The notes under the pieces were generated by a model. That model searched no databases and was not told where the DNA came from. It saw nothing but the letters and a program-made list of their open reading frames with translations. Below, piece after piece: positions 22,078 to 35,810 of a DNA stretch of 64,000 nt (its first letter is position 1; each line of letters starts with the position of its first letter). Source of the DNA: Ariolimax columbianus (lineage: Eukaryota > Mollusca > Gastropoda > Stylommatophora > Arionidae); contig JAVGWX010000013.1 in the NCBI GenBank assembly GCA_036924085.1, forward strand, positions 54,003,904-54,067,903. Direction: 5' to 3'. The position numbers and the translations under genes were made by a program.

Positions 22078-24120
22078 CAAATCGTGTTTAATTTTAATTT
22101 TAGAAACATTAGTTTTTCTTGTCAGTAAAATTACTTGAAAGTCAGTGGAAATGCTTTTAACTTATCCACATAATTAGTGCGTTAAAATTGCAATACATTT
22201 CAAACGGCTGAAAATTGTCTATACTTATGATTTGCAACTTTTTTTCAAAACGTGTTTAATTTTAATTTTAGAAACATTAGTTTTTCTTGTCAGTAAAATT
22301 ACTTTAAAGTCAATGGAAATGCATTTAACTTATCCACATAATTAGTGCGTTTAAATTGCAATACATGTCAAAGTGCTGAAAATAGTCTAAACTTATGATC
22401 TGCAATTTTTTTTCAAATGGGCTTTTACTAAATTTTGATTTTAGAAACATTAGTTTTTCTTGTCAGTAAAATTACTTGAAAGTCAGTGGAAATGCTTTTA
22501 AGTTATCCACATAATTAGTGCGTTAAAATTGCAATACATTTCAAACGGCTGAAAATTGTCTATACTTATGATCTGCAACTTTTTTTCAAATCGTGTTTAA
22601 TTTTAATTTTAGAAACATTAGTTTTTCTTGTCAGTAAAATTACTTGAAAGTCAGTGGAAATGCTTTTAACTTATCCACATAATTAGTGCGTTAAAATTGC
22701 AATACATTTCAAACGGCTGAAAATTGTCTATACTTATGATCTGCAACTTTTTGCAAATCGTGTTTAATTTTAATTTTAGAAACATTAGTTTTTCTTGTCA
22801 GTAAAATTACTTTAAAGTCAATGGAAATGCATTTAACTTATCCACATAATTAGTGCGTTTAAATTGCAATGCATTTCAAACGGCTGAAAATTGTATAAAC
22901 TTATGATCTGCCACTTTTTTTTCAAATCGCCTTCTACTCAATTTTAATTTTAGAAACATTGGTTTTTCTAGTCAGTAAAATTACTTGATTGTCTGTGGAA
23001 ATGCTTTTAACTTATCCACATAATTAGTGCGTTAAAATTGCAATACATGTCAAAGTGCTGAAAATAGTCTAAACTTATGAACTGCAATTTTTTTTCAAAT
23101 CGGCTTTTACTCAATTTTGATTTAAGAAACATTAGTTTTTCTTGTCAGTAAAATTACTTGAAAGTCAGTGGAAATGCTTTTACCTTATCCACATAATTAG
23201 TGCGTTAAAAGTGCAATACATTTCTAACGGCTGAAAATTGTCTAAACTTATGATCTGCAACTATTTTTCAAATCGTGTTTAATTTTAATTTTAGAAACAT
23301 TAGTTTTTCTTGTCAGTAAAATTACTTGAAAGTCAGTGGAAATGCTTTTAACTTATCCACATAATTAGTGCGTTAAAATTGCAATACATTTCAAACGGCT
23401 GAAAATAGTCTAAACTTATGATCTGCAACTTTTTTTCAAATCTTGTTTAATTTTAATTTTAGAAACATTAGTTTTTCTTGTCAGTAAAATTACTTGAAAG
23501 TCAATGGAAATGCTTTTAACTTATCCACATAATTAGTGCGTTTAAATTGCAATACATTTCAAACGGCTGAAAATTGTATAAACTTATGATCTGCCACTTT
23601 TTTTTAAAATCGCCTTCTACTCAATTTTGATTTCAGAAACATTAGTTTTTCTTGTCAGTAAAATTACTTGAAAGTCAGTGAAAATGCTTTTAACTTATCC
23701 ACATAATTAGTGCGTTAAAATTGCAATACATTTCAAACGGCTGAAAATTGTCTATACTTATGATCTGCAACTTTTTTTCAAATCGTGTTTAATTTTAATT
23801 TTAGAAACATTAGTTTTTCTTGTCAGTAAAATTACTTGAAAGTCAATGGAAATGCTTTTAACTTATCCACATAATTAGTGCGTTTAAATTGCAATACATT
23901 TCAAACGGCTGAAAATTGTCTAAACTTATGATCTGCCACTTTTTTTTCAAATCGCCTTCTACTCAATTTTAATTTTAGAAACATTAGTTTTTCTTGTCAG
24001 TAAAATTACTTGAAAGTCAGTGGAAATGCTTTTAACTTATCCACATAATTAGTGCGTTAAAATTGCAATACATTTCAAACGGCTGAAAAATGTCTATACT
24101 TATGATTTGCAACTTTTTTT
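22078..24120. repeat. 14-mer HOR copy 5, broken after 12 monomers
   Basis: Starts are 22078, 22246, 22414, 22587, 22754, 22923, 23096, 23269, 23437, 23606, 23779 and 23948. The order a-b1-c-d-b2-e-f-g-h-i-j matches copy 4, then p (23948; C-start, GCTGAAAAATG, ending GATTTGCAAC) stands in place of k-l-m. The i monomer has ACTTGAAAG, unlike copies 1-4. This is the right border of the regular 14-mer zone. Confidence 0.86.
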
Positions 24121-25307
24121 CAAATCGTGTTTAATTTTAATTTTAGAAACATTAGTTTTTCTTGTCAGTAAAATTACTTGAAAGTCAGTGGAAATGCTTT
24201 TAACTTATCCACATAATTAGTGCGTTAAAATTGCAATACATTTCAAACGGCTGAAAATAGTCTAAACTTATGATCTGCAACTTTTTTTCAAATCTTGTTT
24301 AATTTTAATTTTAGAAACATTAGTTTTTCTTGTCAGTAAAATTACTTGAAAGTCAATGGAAATGCTTTTAACTTATCCACATAATTAGTGCGTTTAAATT
24401 GCAATACATTTCAAACGGCTGAAAATTGTATAAACTTATGATCTGCCACTTTTTTTTAAAATCGCCTTCTACTCAATTTTGATTTCAGAAACATTAGTTT
24501 TTCTTGTCAGTAAAATTACTTAAAAGTCAGTGAAAATGCTTTTAACTTATCCACATAATTAGTGCGTTAAAATTGCAATACATTTCAAACGGCTGAAAAT
24601 TGTCTATACTTATGATCTGCAACTTTTTTTCAAATCGTGTTTAATTTTAATTTTAGAAACATTAGTTTTTCTTGTCAGTAAAATTACTTGAAAGTCAATG
24701 GAAATGCTTTTAACTTATCCACATAATTAGTGCGTTTAAATTGCAATACATTTCAAACGGCTGAAAATTGTCTAAACTTATGATCTGCCACTTTTTTTTC
24801 AAATCGCCTTCTACTCAATTCTAATTTTAGAAACATTAGTTTCTCTTGTCAGTAAAATTACTTGAAAGTCAGTGGAAATGCTTTTAACTTATCCACATAA
24901 TTAGTGCGTTAAAATTGCAATACATTTCAAACGGCTGAAAATTGTCTATACTTATGATCTGCAACTTTTTTTCAAATCGTGTTTAATTTTAATTTTAGAA
25001 ACATTAGTTTTTCTTGTCAGTAAAATTACTTGAAAGTCAATGGAAATGCTTTTAACTTATCCACATAATTAGTGCGTTAAAATTGCAATACATTTCAAAC
25101 GGCTGAAAATTGTCTATACTTATGATCTGCAACTTTTTTTCAAATCGTCTTTAATTTTAATTTTAGAAACATTAGTTTTTCTTGTCAGTAAAATTACTTG
25201 AAAGTCAATGGAAATGCTTTTAACTTATCCACATAATTAGTGCGTTAAAATTGCAATACATTTCAAACGGCTGAAAATTGTCTATACTTATGATCTGCAA
25301 CTTTTTG
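24121..25307. repeat. 7-monomer block g-h-i-j-k-l-m
   Basis: Starts are 24121, 24289, 24458, 24631, 24800, 24973 and 25141. It is the second half of a 14-mer HOR, with the HOR-specific ACTTAAAAG in i, attached behind the p monomer of the broken copy 5. g-h-i-j therefore occurs at 23269, again here 852 bp later, and again at 25476. The m monomer has a private ATCGTCTTTAA start. Confidence 0.85.
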
Positions 25308-25475
25308 CAAATCGTGTTTAATTTTAATTTTAGAAACATTAGTTTTTCTTGTCAGTAAAATTACTTGAAAGTCAGTGGAAATGCTTTTACCTTATCCACA
25401 TAATTAGTGCGTTAAAAGTGCAATACATTTCTAACGGCTGAAAATTGTCTAAACTTATGATCTGCAACTTTTTTT
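25308..25475. repeat. Hybrid monomer d/f
   Basis: The short G-start and CAGTGG come from an a- or d-type monomer, but the 3' part has TTACCTTATCC, AAAAGTGC, TTTCTAACGG and TCTAAAC, marks otherwise specific to f, whose own start is the longer CGGCTTTTACTCAATT. The switch lies between the start region and TTACC. The result is a 168-bp monomer with an f tail. Confidence 0.8.
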
Positions 25476-26836
25476 CAAATCGTGTTTAATTTTAATTTTA
25501 GAAACATTAGTTTTTCTTGTCAGTAAAATTACTTGAAAGTCAGTGGAAATGCTTTTAACTTATCCACATAATTAGTGCGTTAAAATTGCAATACATTTCA
25601 AACGGCTGAAAATAGTCTAAACTTATGATCTGCAACTTTTTTTCAAATCTTGTTTAATTTTAATTTTAGAAACATTAGTTTTTCTTGTCAGTAAAATTAC
25701 TTGAAAGTCAATGGAAATGCTTTTAACTTATCCACATAATTAGTGCGTTTAAATTGCAATACATTTCAAACGGCTGAAAATTGTATAAACTTATGATCTG
25801 CCACTTTTTTTTAAAATCGCCTTCTACTCAATTTTGATTTCAGAAACATTAGTTTTTCTTGTCAGTAAAATTACTTGAAAGTCAGTGAAAATGCTTTTAA
25901 CTTATCCACATAATTAGTGCGTTAAAATTGCAATACATTTCAAACGGCTGAAAATTGTCTATACTTATGATCTGCAACTTTTTTTCAAATCGTGTTTAAT
26001 TTTAATTTTAGAAACATTAGTTTTTCTTGTCAGTAAAATTACTTGAAAGTCAATGGAAATGCTTTTAACTTATCCACATAATTAGTGCGTTTAAATTGCA
26101 ATACATTTCAAACGGCTGAAAATTGTCTAAACTTATGATCTGCCACTTTTTTTTCAAATCGCCTTCTACTCAATTTTAATTTTAGAAACATTAGTTTTTC
26201 TTGTCAGTAAAATTACTTGAAAGTCAGTGGAAATGCTTTTAACTTATCCACATAATTAGTGCGTTAAAATTGCAATACATTTCAAACGGCTGAAAAATGT
26301 CTATACTTATGATTTGCAACTTTTTTTCAAATCGTGTTTAATTTTAATTTTAGAAACATTAGTTTTTCTTGTCAGTAAAATTAATTGAAAGTCAATGGAA
26401 ATGCTTTTAACTTATCCACATAATTATTGCGTTTAAATTGCAATACATTTCAAACGGCTGAAAATTGTATAAACTTATGATCTGCCACTTTTTTTTCAAA
26501 TCGCCTTCTACTCAATTCTAATTTTAGAAACATTAGTTTCTCTTGTCAGTAAAATTACTTGAAAGTCAGTGGAAATGCTTTTAACTTATCCACATAATTA
26601 GTGCGTTAAAATTGCAATACATTTCAAACGGCTGAAAATTGTCTATACTTATGATCTGCAACTTTTTTTCAAATCGTGTTTAATTTTAATTTTAGAAACA
26701 TTAGTTTTTCTTGTCAGTAAAATTACTTGAAAGTCAATGGAAATGCTTTTAACTTATCCACATAATTAGTGCGTTAAAATTGCAATACATTTCAAACGGC
26801 TGAAAATTGTCTATACTTATGATCTGCAACTTTTTG
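25308..26836. repeat. 9-monomer block: d/f hybrid, g-h-i-j-p-q-k-m
   Basis: Starts are 25308, 25476, 25644, 25813, 25986, 26155, 26328, 26497 and 26670. The first monomer is a hybrid; g-h-i-j-p repeats the order seen at 23269-24120, and q-k-m introduces right-half types. This is the transition from the 14-mer zone into the mosaic zone. Confidence 0.82.
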
Positions 26837-28032
26837 CAAATCGTGTTTAATTTTAATTTTAGAAACATTAGTTTTTCTTGTCAGTAAAATTACTTGAAAG
26901 TCAGTGGAAATGCTTTTAACTTATCCACATAATTAGTGCGTTAAAATTGCAATACATTTCAAACGGCTGAAAATTGTCTATACTTATGATTTGCAACTTT
27001 TTTTCAAATCGTGTTTAATTTTAATTTTAGAAACATTAGTTTTTCTTGTCAGTAAAATTACTTTAAAGTCAATGGAAATGCATTTAACTTATCCACATAA
27101 TTAGTGCGTTTAAATTGCAATACATTTCAAACGGCTGAAAATTGTATAAACTTATGATCTGCCACTTTTTTTTAAATCGCCTTCTACTCAATTTTAATTT
27201 TAGAAACATTGGTTTTTCTAGTCAGTAAAATTACTTGATTGTCTGTGGAAATGCTTTTAACTTATCCACATAATTAGTGCGTTAAAATTGCAATACATGT
27301 CAAAGTGCTGAAAATAGTCTAAACTTATGATCTGCAATTTTTTTTCAAATCGGCTTTTACTCAATTTTGAATTTAGAAACATTAGTTTTTCTTGTCAGTA
27401 AAATTACTTGAAAGTCAGTGGAAATGCTTTTAACTTATCCACATAATTAGTGCGTTAAAATTGCAATACATTTCAAACGGCTGAAAATTGTCTATACTTA
27501 TGATTTGCAACTTTTTTTCAAATCGTGTTTAATTTTAATTTTAGAAACATTAGTTTTTCTTGTCAGTAAAATTACTTGAAAGTCAATGGAAATGCTTTTA
27601 ACTTATCCACATAATTATTGCGTTTAAATTGCAATACATTTCAAACGGCTGAAAATTGTCGAAACTTATGATCTGCCACTTTTTTTTCAAATCGCCTTCT
27701 ACTCAATTCTAATTTTAGAAACATTAGTTTCTCTTGTCAGTAAAATTACTTGAAAGTCAGTGGAAATGCTTTTAACTTATCCACATAATTAGTGCGTTAA
27801 AATTGCAATACATTTCAAACGGCTGAAAATTGTCTATACTTATGATCTGCAACTTTTTTTTAAATCGCCTTCTACTCAATTTTAATTTTAGAAACATTGG
27901 TTTTTCTAGTCAGTAAAATTACTTGAAAGTCAATGGAAATGCTTTTAACTTATCCACATAATTAGTGCGTTAAAATTGCAATACATTTCAAACGGCTGAA
28001 AATTGTCTATACTTATGATCTGCAACTTTTTG
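26837..28032. repeat. 7-monomer block a-b3-e-r-q'-k-s
   Basis: Starts are 26837, 27005, 27174, 27346, 27519, 27688 and 27861. Rare marks are TTTTGAATTTAG in r, TTGTCGAAAC in q' and a hybrid s monomer at 27861. The first six monomers recur at 32601-33624 at an exact 5764-bp offset, including the GAATTT and CGAAAC variants, so the two runs share a recent origin. Confidence 0.83.
27861..28032. repeat. Hybrid monomer s (e start, m end)
   Basis: It has the C-start (as TAAATCGCC) and TGGTTTTTCTAG of e, then ACTTGAAAGTCAATGG, TCTATAC and GATCTGCAAC+T5GC of m. It is the only C-start monomer I saw that follows a GATCTGCAAC end; the rest follow CTGCCAC or, for a few, GAGCTGG-type ends. A related hybrid with a G-start lies at 36157, just before the second copy of the 24/25-mer segment. 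Confidence 0.77.
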
Positions 28033-31000
28033 CAAATCGTGTTTAATTTTAATTTTAGAAACATTAGTTTTTCTTGTCAGTAAAATTACTTGAAAGTCAG
28101 TGGAAATGCTTTTAACTTATCCACATAATTAGTGCATTAAAATTGCAATACATTTCAAACGGCTGAAAATTGTCTATACTTATGATTTGCAACTTTTTTT
28201 CAAATCGTGTTTAATTTTAATTTTAGAAACATTAGTTTTTCTTGTCAGTAAAATTACTTTAAAGTCAATGGAAATGCATTTAACTTATCCACATAATTAG
28301 TGCGTTTAAATTGCAATATATTTCAAACGGCTGAAAATTTTATAAACTTATGATCTGCCACTTTTTTTTAAATCGCCTTCTACTCAATTTTAATTTTAGA
28401 AACATTGGTTTTTCTAGTCAGTAAAATTACTTGATTGTCTGTGGAAATGCTTTTAACTTATCCACATAATTAGTGCGTTAAAATTGCAATACATGTCAAA
28501 GTGCTGAAAATAGTCTAAACTTATGATCTGCAACTTTTTTTCAAATCGTGTTTAATTTTAATTTTAAAAACATTAGTTTTTCTTGTCAGTAAAATTACTT
28601 GAAAGTCAATGGAAATGCTTTTAACTTATCCACATAATTAGTGCGTTAAAATTGCAATACATTTCAAACGGCTGAAAATTGTCTATACTTATGATCTGCA
28701 ACTTTTTGCAAATCGTGTTTAATTTTAATTTTAGAAACATTAGTTTTTCTTGTCAGTAAAATTACTTGAAAGTCAGTGGAAATGCTTTTAACTTATCCAC
28801 ATAATTAGTGCGTTAAAATTGCAATACATTTCAAACGGCTGAAAATTGTCTATACTTATGATTTGCAACTTTTTTTCAAATCGTGTTTAATTTTAATTTT
28901 AGAAACATTAGTTTTTCTTGTCAGTAAAATTAATTGAAAGTCAATGGAAATGCTTTTAACTTATCCACATAATTATTGCGTTTAAATTGCAATACATTTC
29001 AAACGGCTGAAAATTGTATAAACTTATGATCTGCCACTTTTTTTTCAAATCGCCTTCTACTCAATTCTAATTTTAGAAACATTAGTTTCTCTTGTCAGTA
29101 AAATTACTTGAAAGTCAGTGGAAATGCTTTTAACTTATCCACATAATTAGTGCGTTAAAATTGCAATACATTTCAAACGGCTGAAAATTGTCTATACTTA
29201 TGATCTGCAACTTTTTTTCAAATCGTGTTTAATTTTAATTTTAGAAACATTAGTTTTTCTTGTCAGTAAAATTACTTGAAAGTCAATGGAAATGCTTTTA
29301 ACTTATCCACATAATTAGTGCGTTAAAATTGCAATACATTTCAAACGGCTGAAAATTGTCTATACTTATGATCTGCAACTTTTTTTCAAATCGTGTTTAA
29401 TTTTAATTTTAGAAACATTAGTTTTTCTTGTCAGTAAAATTACTTGAAAGTCAATGGAAATGCTTTTAACTTATCCACATAATTAGTGCGTTAAAATTGC
29501 AATACATTTCAAACGGCTGAAAATTGTCTATACTTATGATCTGCAACTTTTTTTCAAATCGTGTTTAATTTTAATTTTAGAAACATTAGTTTTTCTTGTC
29601 AGTAAAATTACTTGAAAGTCAATGGAAATGCTTTTAACTTATCCACATAATTATTGCGTTTAAATTGCAATACATTTCAAACGGCTGAAAATTGTATAAA
29701 CTTATGATCTGCCACTTTTTTTTCAAATCGCCTTCTACTCAATTCTAATTTTAGAAACATTAGTTTCTCTTGTCAGTAAAATTACTTGAAAGTCAGTGGA
29801 AATGCTTTTAACTTATCCACATAATTAGTGCGTTAAAATTGCAATACATTTCAAACGGCTGAAAATTGTCTATACTTATGATCTGCAACTTTTTTTCAAA
29901 TCGTGTTTAATTTTAATTTTAGAAACATTAGTTTTTCTTGTCAGTAAAATTACTTGAAAGTCAATGGAAATGCTTTTAACTTATCCACATAATTAGTGCG
30001 TTAAATTGCAATACATTTCAAACGGCTGAAAATTGTCTATACTTATGATCTGCAACTTTTTGCAAATCGTGTTTAATTTTAATTTTAGAAACATTAGTTT
30101 TTCTTGTCAGTAAAATTACTTGAAAGTCAGTGGAAATGCTTTTAACTTATCCACATAATTAGTGCGTTAAAATTGCAATACATTTCAAACGGCTGAAAAT
30201 TGTCTATACTTATGATTTGCAACTTTTTTTCAAATCGTGTTTAATTTTAATTTTAGAAACATTAGTTTTTCTTGTCAGTAAAATTACTTTAAAGTCAATG
30301 GAAATGCATTTAACTTATCCACATAATTAGTGCGTTTAAATTGCAATACATTTCAAACGGCTGAAAATTGTATAAACTTATGATCTGCCACTTTTTTTTA
30401 AATCGCCTTCTACTCAATTTTAATTTTAGAAACATTGGTTTTTCTAGTCAGTAAAATTACTTGATTGTCTGTGGAAATGCTTTTAACTTATCCACATAAT
30501 TAGTGCGTTAAAATTGCAATACATGTCAAAGTGCTGAAAATAGTCTAAACTTATGATCTGCAACTTTTTTTCAAATCGTGTTTAATTTTAATTTTAGAAA
30601 CATTAGTTTTTCTTGTCAGTAAAATTACTTGAAAGTCAATGGAAATGCTTTTAACTTATCCACATAATTAGTGCGTTAAAATTGCAATACATTTCAAACG
30701 GCTGAAAATTGTCTATACTTATGATCTGCAACTTTTTGCAAATCGTGTTTAATTTTAATTTTAGAAACATTAGTTTTTCTTGTCAGTAAAATTACTTGAA
30801 AGTCAGTGGAAATGCTTTTAACTTATCCACATAATTAGTGCGTTAAAATTGCAATACATTTCAAACGGCTGAAAATTGTCTATACTTATGATTTGCAACT
30901 TTTTTTCAAATCGTGTTTAAATTTAATTTTAGAAACATTAGTTTTTCTTGTCAGTAAAATTACTTGAAAGTCAGTGGAAATGCTTTTAACTTATCCACAT

Positions 31001-32093
31001 AATTAGTGCGTTAAAATTGCAATACATGTCAAAGTGCTGAAAATAGTCTAAACTTATGATCTGCAATTTTTTTTCAAATCGGCTTTTACTCAATTTTGAT
31101 TTTAGAAACATTAGTTTTTCTTGTCAGTAAAATTACTTGAAAGTCAGTGGAAATGCTTTTAACTTATCCACATAATTAGTGCGTTAAAATTGCAATACAT
31201 TTCAAACGGCTGAAAATTGTCTATACTTATGATTTGCAACTTTTTTTCAAATCGTGTTTAATTTTAATTTTAGAAACATTAGTTTTTCTTGTCAGTAAAA
31301 TTACTTGAAAGTCAATGGAAATGCTTTTAACTTATCCACATAATTAGTGCGTTTAAATTGCAATACATTTCAAACGGCTGAAAATTGTATAAACTTATGA
31401 TCTGCCACTTTTTTTTCAAATCGCCTTTTACTCAATTCTAATTTTAGAAACATTAGTTTCTCTTGTCAGTAAAATTACTTGAAAGTCAGTGGAAATGCTT
31501 TTAACTTATCCACATAATTAGTGCGTTAAAATTGCAATACATTTCAAACGGCTGAAAATTGTCTATACTTATGATCTGCAACTTTTTTTCAAATCGTGTT
31601 TAATTTTAATTTTAGAAAAATTAGTTTTTCTTGTCAGTAAAATTACTTGAAAATCAATGGAAATGCTTTTAACTTATCCACATAATTAGTGCGTTAAAAT
31701 TGCAATACATTTCAAACGGCTGAAAATTGTCTATACTTATGATCTGCAATTTTTTGCAAATCGTGTTTAATTTTAATTTTAGAAACATTAGTTTTTCTTG
31801 TCAGTAAAATTACTTGAAAGTCAGTGGAAATGCTTTTAACTTATCCACATAATTAGTGCGTTAAAATTGCAATACATTTCAAACGGCTGAAAATTGTCTA
31901 TACTTATGATTTTCAACTTTTTTTCAAATCGTGTTTAATTTTAATTTTAGAAACATTAGTTTTTCTTGTCATTAAAATTAATTGAAAGTCAATGGAAATG
32001 CTTTTAACTTATCCACATAATTATTGCGTTTAAATTGCAATACATTTCAAACGGCTGAAAATTGTATAAACTTATGATCTGCCACTTTTTTTT
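28033..32093. repeat. 24-monomer segment, first copy
   Basis: Starts are 28033, 28201, 28370, 28542, 28709, 28877, 29046, 29219, 29387, 29555, 29724, 29897, 30063, 30231, 30400, 30572, 30739, 30907, 31075, 31248, 31417, 31590, 31757 and 31925. Order: a-b3-e-m-a-q-k-l-l-q'-k-m-a-b3-e-m-a-b1-r-j-k-m*-a-q. Rare marks GTGCATTAAAATT (first monomer), CAATATATTTC and AAATTTTATAAAC (second), GTTTAAATTTAATTTT (30907) and CATTAAAATTAATTG (31925) recur in the second copy at 36324. The m* type has GAAAAATTAG, GAAAATCAATGG and GCAATTTTTTGC. Confidence 0.86.
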
Positions 32094-35000
32094 CAAATCG
32101 CCTTCTACTCAATTCTAATTTTAGAAACATTAGTTTCTCTTGTCAGTAAAATTACTTGAAAGTCAGTGGAAATGCTTTTAACTTATCCACATAATTAGTG
32201 CGTTAAAATTGCAATACATTTCAAACGGCTGAAAATTGTCTATACTTATGATCTGCAACTTTTTTTCAAATCGTGTTTAATTTTAATTTTAGAAACATTA
32301 GTTTTTCTTGTCAGTAAAATTACTTGAAAGTCAATGGAAATGCTTTTAACTTATCCACATAATTAGTGCGTTAAAATTGCAATACATTTCAAACGGCTGA
32401 AAATTGTCTATACTTATGATCTGCAACTTTTTGCAAATCGTGTTTAATTTTAATTTTAGAAACATTAGTTTTTCTTGTCAGTAAAATTACTTGAAAGTCA
32501 ATGGAAATGCTTTTAACTTATCCACATAATTAGTGCGTTAAAATTGCAATACATTTCAAACGGCTGAAAATTGTCTATACTTATGATCTGCAACTTTTTG
32601 CAAATCGTGTTTAATTTTAATTTTAGAAACATTAGTTTTTCTTGTCAGTAAAATTACTTGAAAGTCAGTGGAAATGCTTTTAACTTATCCACATAATTAG
32701 TGCGTTAAAATTGCAATACATTTCAAACGGCTGAAAATTGTCTATACTTATGATTTGCAACTTTTTTTCAAATCGTGTTTAATTTTAATTTTAGAAACAT
32801 TAGTTTTTCTTGTCAGTAAAATTACTTTAAAGTCAATGGAAATGCATTTAACTTATCCACATAATTAGTGCGTTTAAATTGCAATACATTTCAAACGGCT
32901 GAAAATTGTATAAACTTGTGATCTGCCACTTTTTTTTAAATCGCCTTCTACTCAATTTTAATTTTAGAAACATTGGTTTTTCTAGTCAGTAAAATTACTT
33001 GATTGTCTGTGGAAATGCTTTTAACTTATCCACATAATTAGTGCGTTAAAATTGCAATACATGTCAAAGTGCTGAAAATAGTCTAAACTTATGATCTGCA
33101 ATTTTTTTTCAAATCGGCTTTTACTCAATTTTGAATTTAGAAACATTAGTTTTTCTTGTCAGTAAAATTACTTGAAAGTCAGTGGAAATGCTTTTAACTT
33201 ATCCACATAATTAGTGCGTTAAAATTGCAATACATTTCAAACGGCTGAAAATTGTCTATACGTATGATTTGCAACTTTTTTTCAAATCGTGTTTAATTTT
33301 AATTTTAGAAACATTAGTTTTTCTTGTCAGTAAAATTACTTGAAAGTCAATGGAAATGCTTTTAACTTATCCACATAATTATTGCGTTTAAATTGCAATA
33401 CATTTCAAACGGCTGAAAATTGTCGAAACTTATGATCTGCCACTTTTTTTTCAAATCGCCTTCTACTCAATTCTAATTTTAGAAACATTAGTTTCTCTTG
33501 TCAGTAAAATTACTTGAAAGTCAGTGGAAATGCTTTTAACTTATCCACATAATTAGTGCGTTAAAATTGCATTACATTTCAAACGGCTGAAAATTGTCTA
33601 TACTTATGATCTGCAACTTTTTTTCAAATCGTGTTTAATTTTAATTTTAGAAATTTTAGTTTTTCTTGTCAGTAAAATTACTTGAAAGTCAATGGAAATG
33701 CTTTTAACTTATCCACATAATTAGTGCGTTAAAATTGCAATACATTTCAAACGGCTGAAAATTGTCTATACTTATGATCTGCAACTTTTTTTCAAATCGT
33801 GTTTAATTTTAATTTTAGAAACATTAGTTTTTCTTGTCAGTAAAATTACTTGAAAGTCAATGGAAATGCTTTTAACTTATCCACATAATTATTGCGTTAA
33901 AATTGCAATACATTTCAAACGGCTGAAAATTGTCTATACTTATGATCTGCAACTTTTTTTCAAATCGTGTTTAATTTTAATTTTAGAAACATTAGTTTTT
34001 CTTGTCAGTAAAATTACTTGAAAGTCAATGGAAATGCTTTTAACTTATCCACATAATTATTGCGTTTAAATTGCAATACATTTCAAACGGCTGAAAATTG
34101 TCTATACTTATGATCTGCAACTTTTTTTCAAATCGTGTTTAATTTTAATTTTAGAAACATTAGTTTTTCTTGTCAGTAAAATTACTTGAAAGTCAATGGA
34201 AATGCTTTTAACTTATCCACATAATTAGTGCGTTAAAATTGCAATACATTTCAAACGGCTGAAAATTGTCTATACTTATGATCTGCAACTTTTTGCAAAT
34301 CGTGTTTAATTTTAATTTTAGAAACATTAGTTTTTCTTGTCAGTAAAATTACTTGAAAGTCAATGGAAATGCTTTTAACTTATCCACATAATTAGTGCGT
34401 TAAAATTGCAATACATTTCAAACGGCTGAAAATTGTCTATACTTATGATCTGCAACTTTTTGCAAATCGTGTTTAATTTTAATTTTAGAAACATTAGTTT
34501 TTCTTGTCAGTAAAATTACTTGAAAGTCAGTGGAAATGCTTTTAACTTATCCACATAATTAGTGCGTTTAAATTGCAATACATTTCAAACGGCTGAAAAT
34601 TGTCTATACTTATGATTTGCAACTTTTTTTCAAATCGTGTTTAATTTTAATTTTAGAAACATTAGTTTTTCTTGTCAGTAAAATTACTTTAAAGTCAATG
34701 GAAATGCATTTAACTTATCCACATAATTAGTGCGTTTAAATTGCAATACATTTCAAACGGCTGAAAATTGTATAAACTTATGATCTGCCACTTTTTTTAA
34801 AATCGCCTTCTACTCAATTTTAATTTTAGAAACATTGGTTTTTCTAGTCAGTAAAATTACTTGATTGTCTGTGGAAATGCTTTTAACTTATCCACATAAA
34901 TAGTGCGTTAAAATTGCAATACATGTCAAAGTGCTGAAAATAGTCTAAACTTATGATCTGCAACTTTTTTTCAAATCGTGTTTAATTTTAATTTTAGAAA

Positions 35001-35810
35001 CATTAGTTTTTCTTGTCAGTAAAATTACTTGAAAGTCAATGGAAATGCTTTTAACTTATCCACATAATTAGTGCGTTAAAATTGCAATACATTTCAAACG
35101 GCTGAAAATTGTCTATACTTATGATCTGCAACTTTTTTTCAAATCGTGTTTAATTTTAATTTTAGAAACATTAGTTTTTCTTGTCAGTAAAATTACTTGA
35201 AAGTCAATGGAAATGCTTTTAACTTATCCACATAATTAGTGCGTTAAAATTGCAATACATTTCAAACGGCTGAAAATTGTCTATACTTATGATCTGCAAC
35301 TTTTTGCAAATCGTGTTTAATTTTAATTTTAGAAACATTAGTTTTTCTTGTCAGTAAAATTACTTGAAAGTCAATGGAAATGCTTTTAACTTATCCACAT
35401 AATTAGTGCGTTAAAATTGCAATACATTTCAAACGGCTGAAAATTGTCTATACTTATGATCTGCAACTTTTTGCAAATCGTGTTTAATTTTAATTTTAGA
35501 AACATTAGTTTTTCTTGTCAGTAAAATTACTTGAAAGTCAGTGGAAATGCTTTTAACTTATCCACATAATTAGTGCGTTAAAATTGCAATACATTTCAAA
35601 CGGCTGAAAATTGTCTATACTTATGATTTGCAACTTTTTTTCAAATCGTGTTTAATTTTAATTTTAGAAACATTAGTTTTTCTTGTCAGTAAAATTACTT
35701 TAAAGTCAATGGAAATGCATTTAACTTATCCACATAATTAGTGCGTTTAAATTGCAATACATTTCAAACGGCTGAAAATTGTATAAACTTATGATCTGCC
35801 ACTTTTTTTT

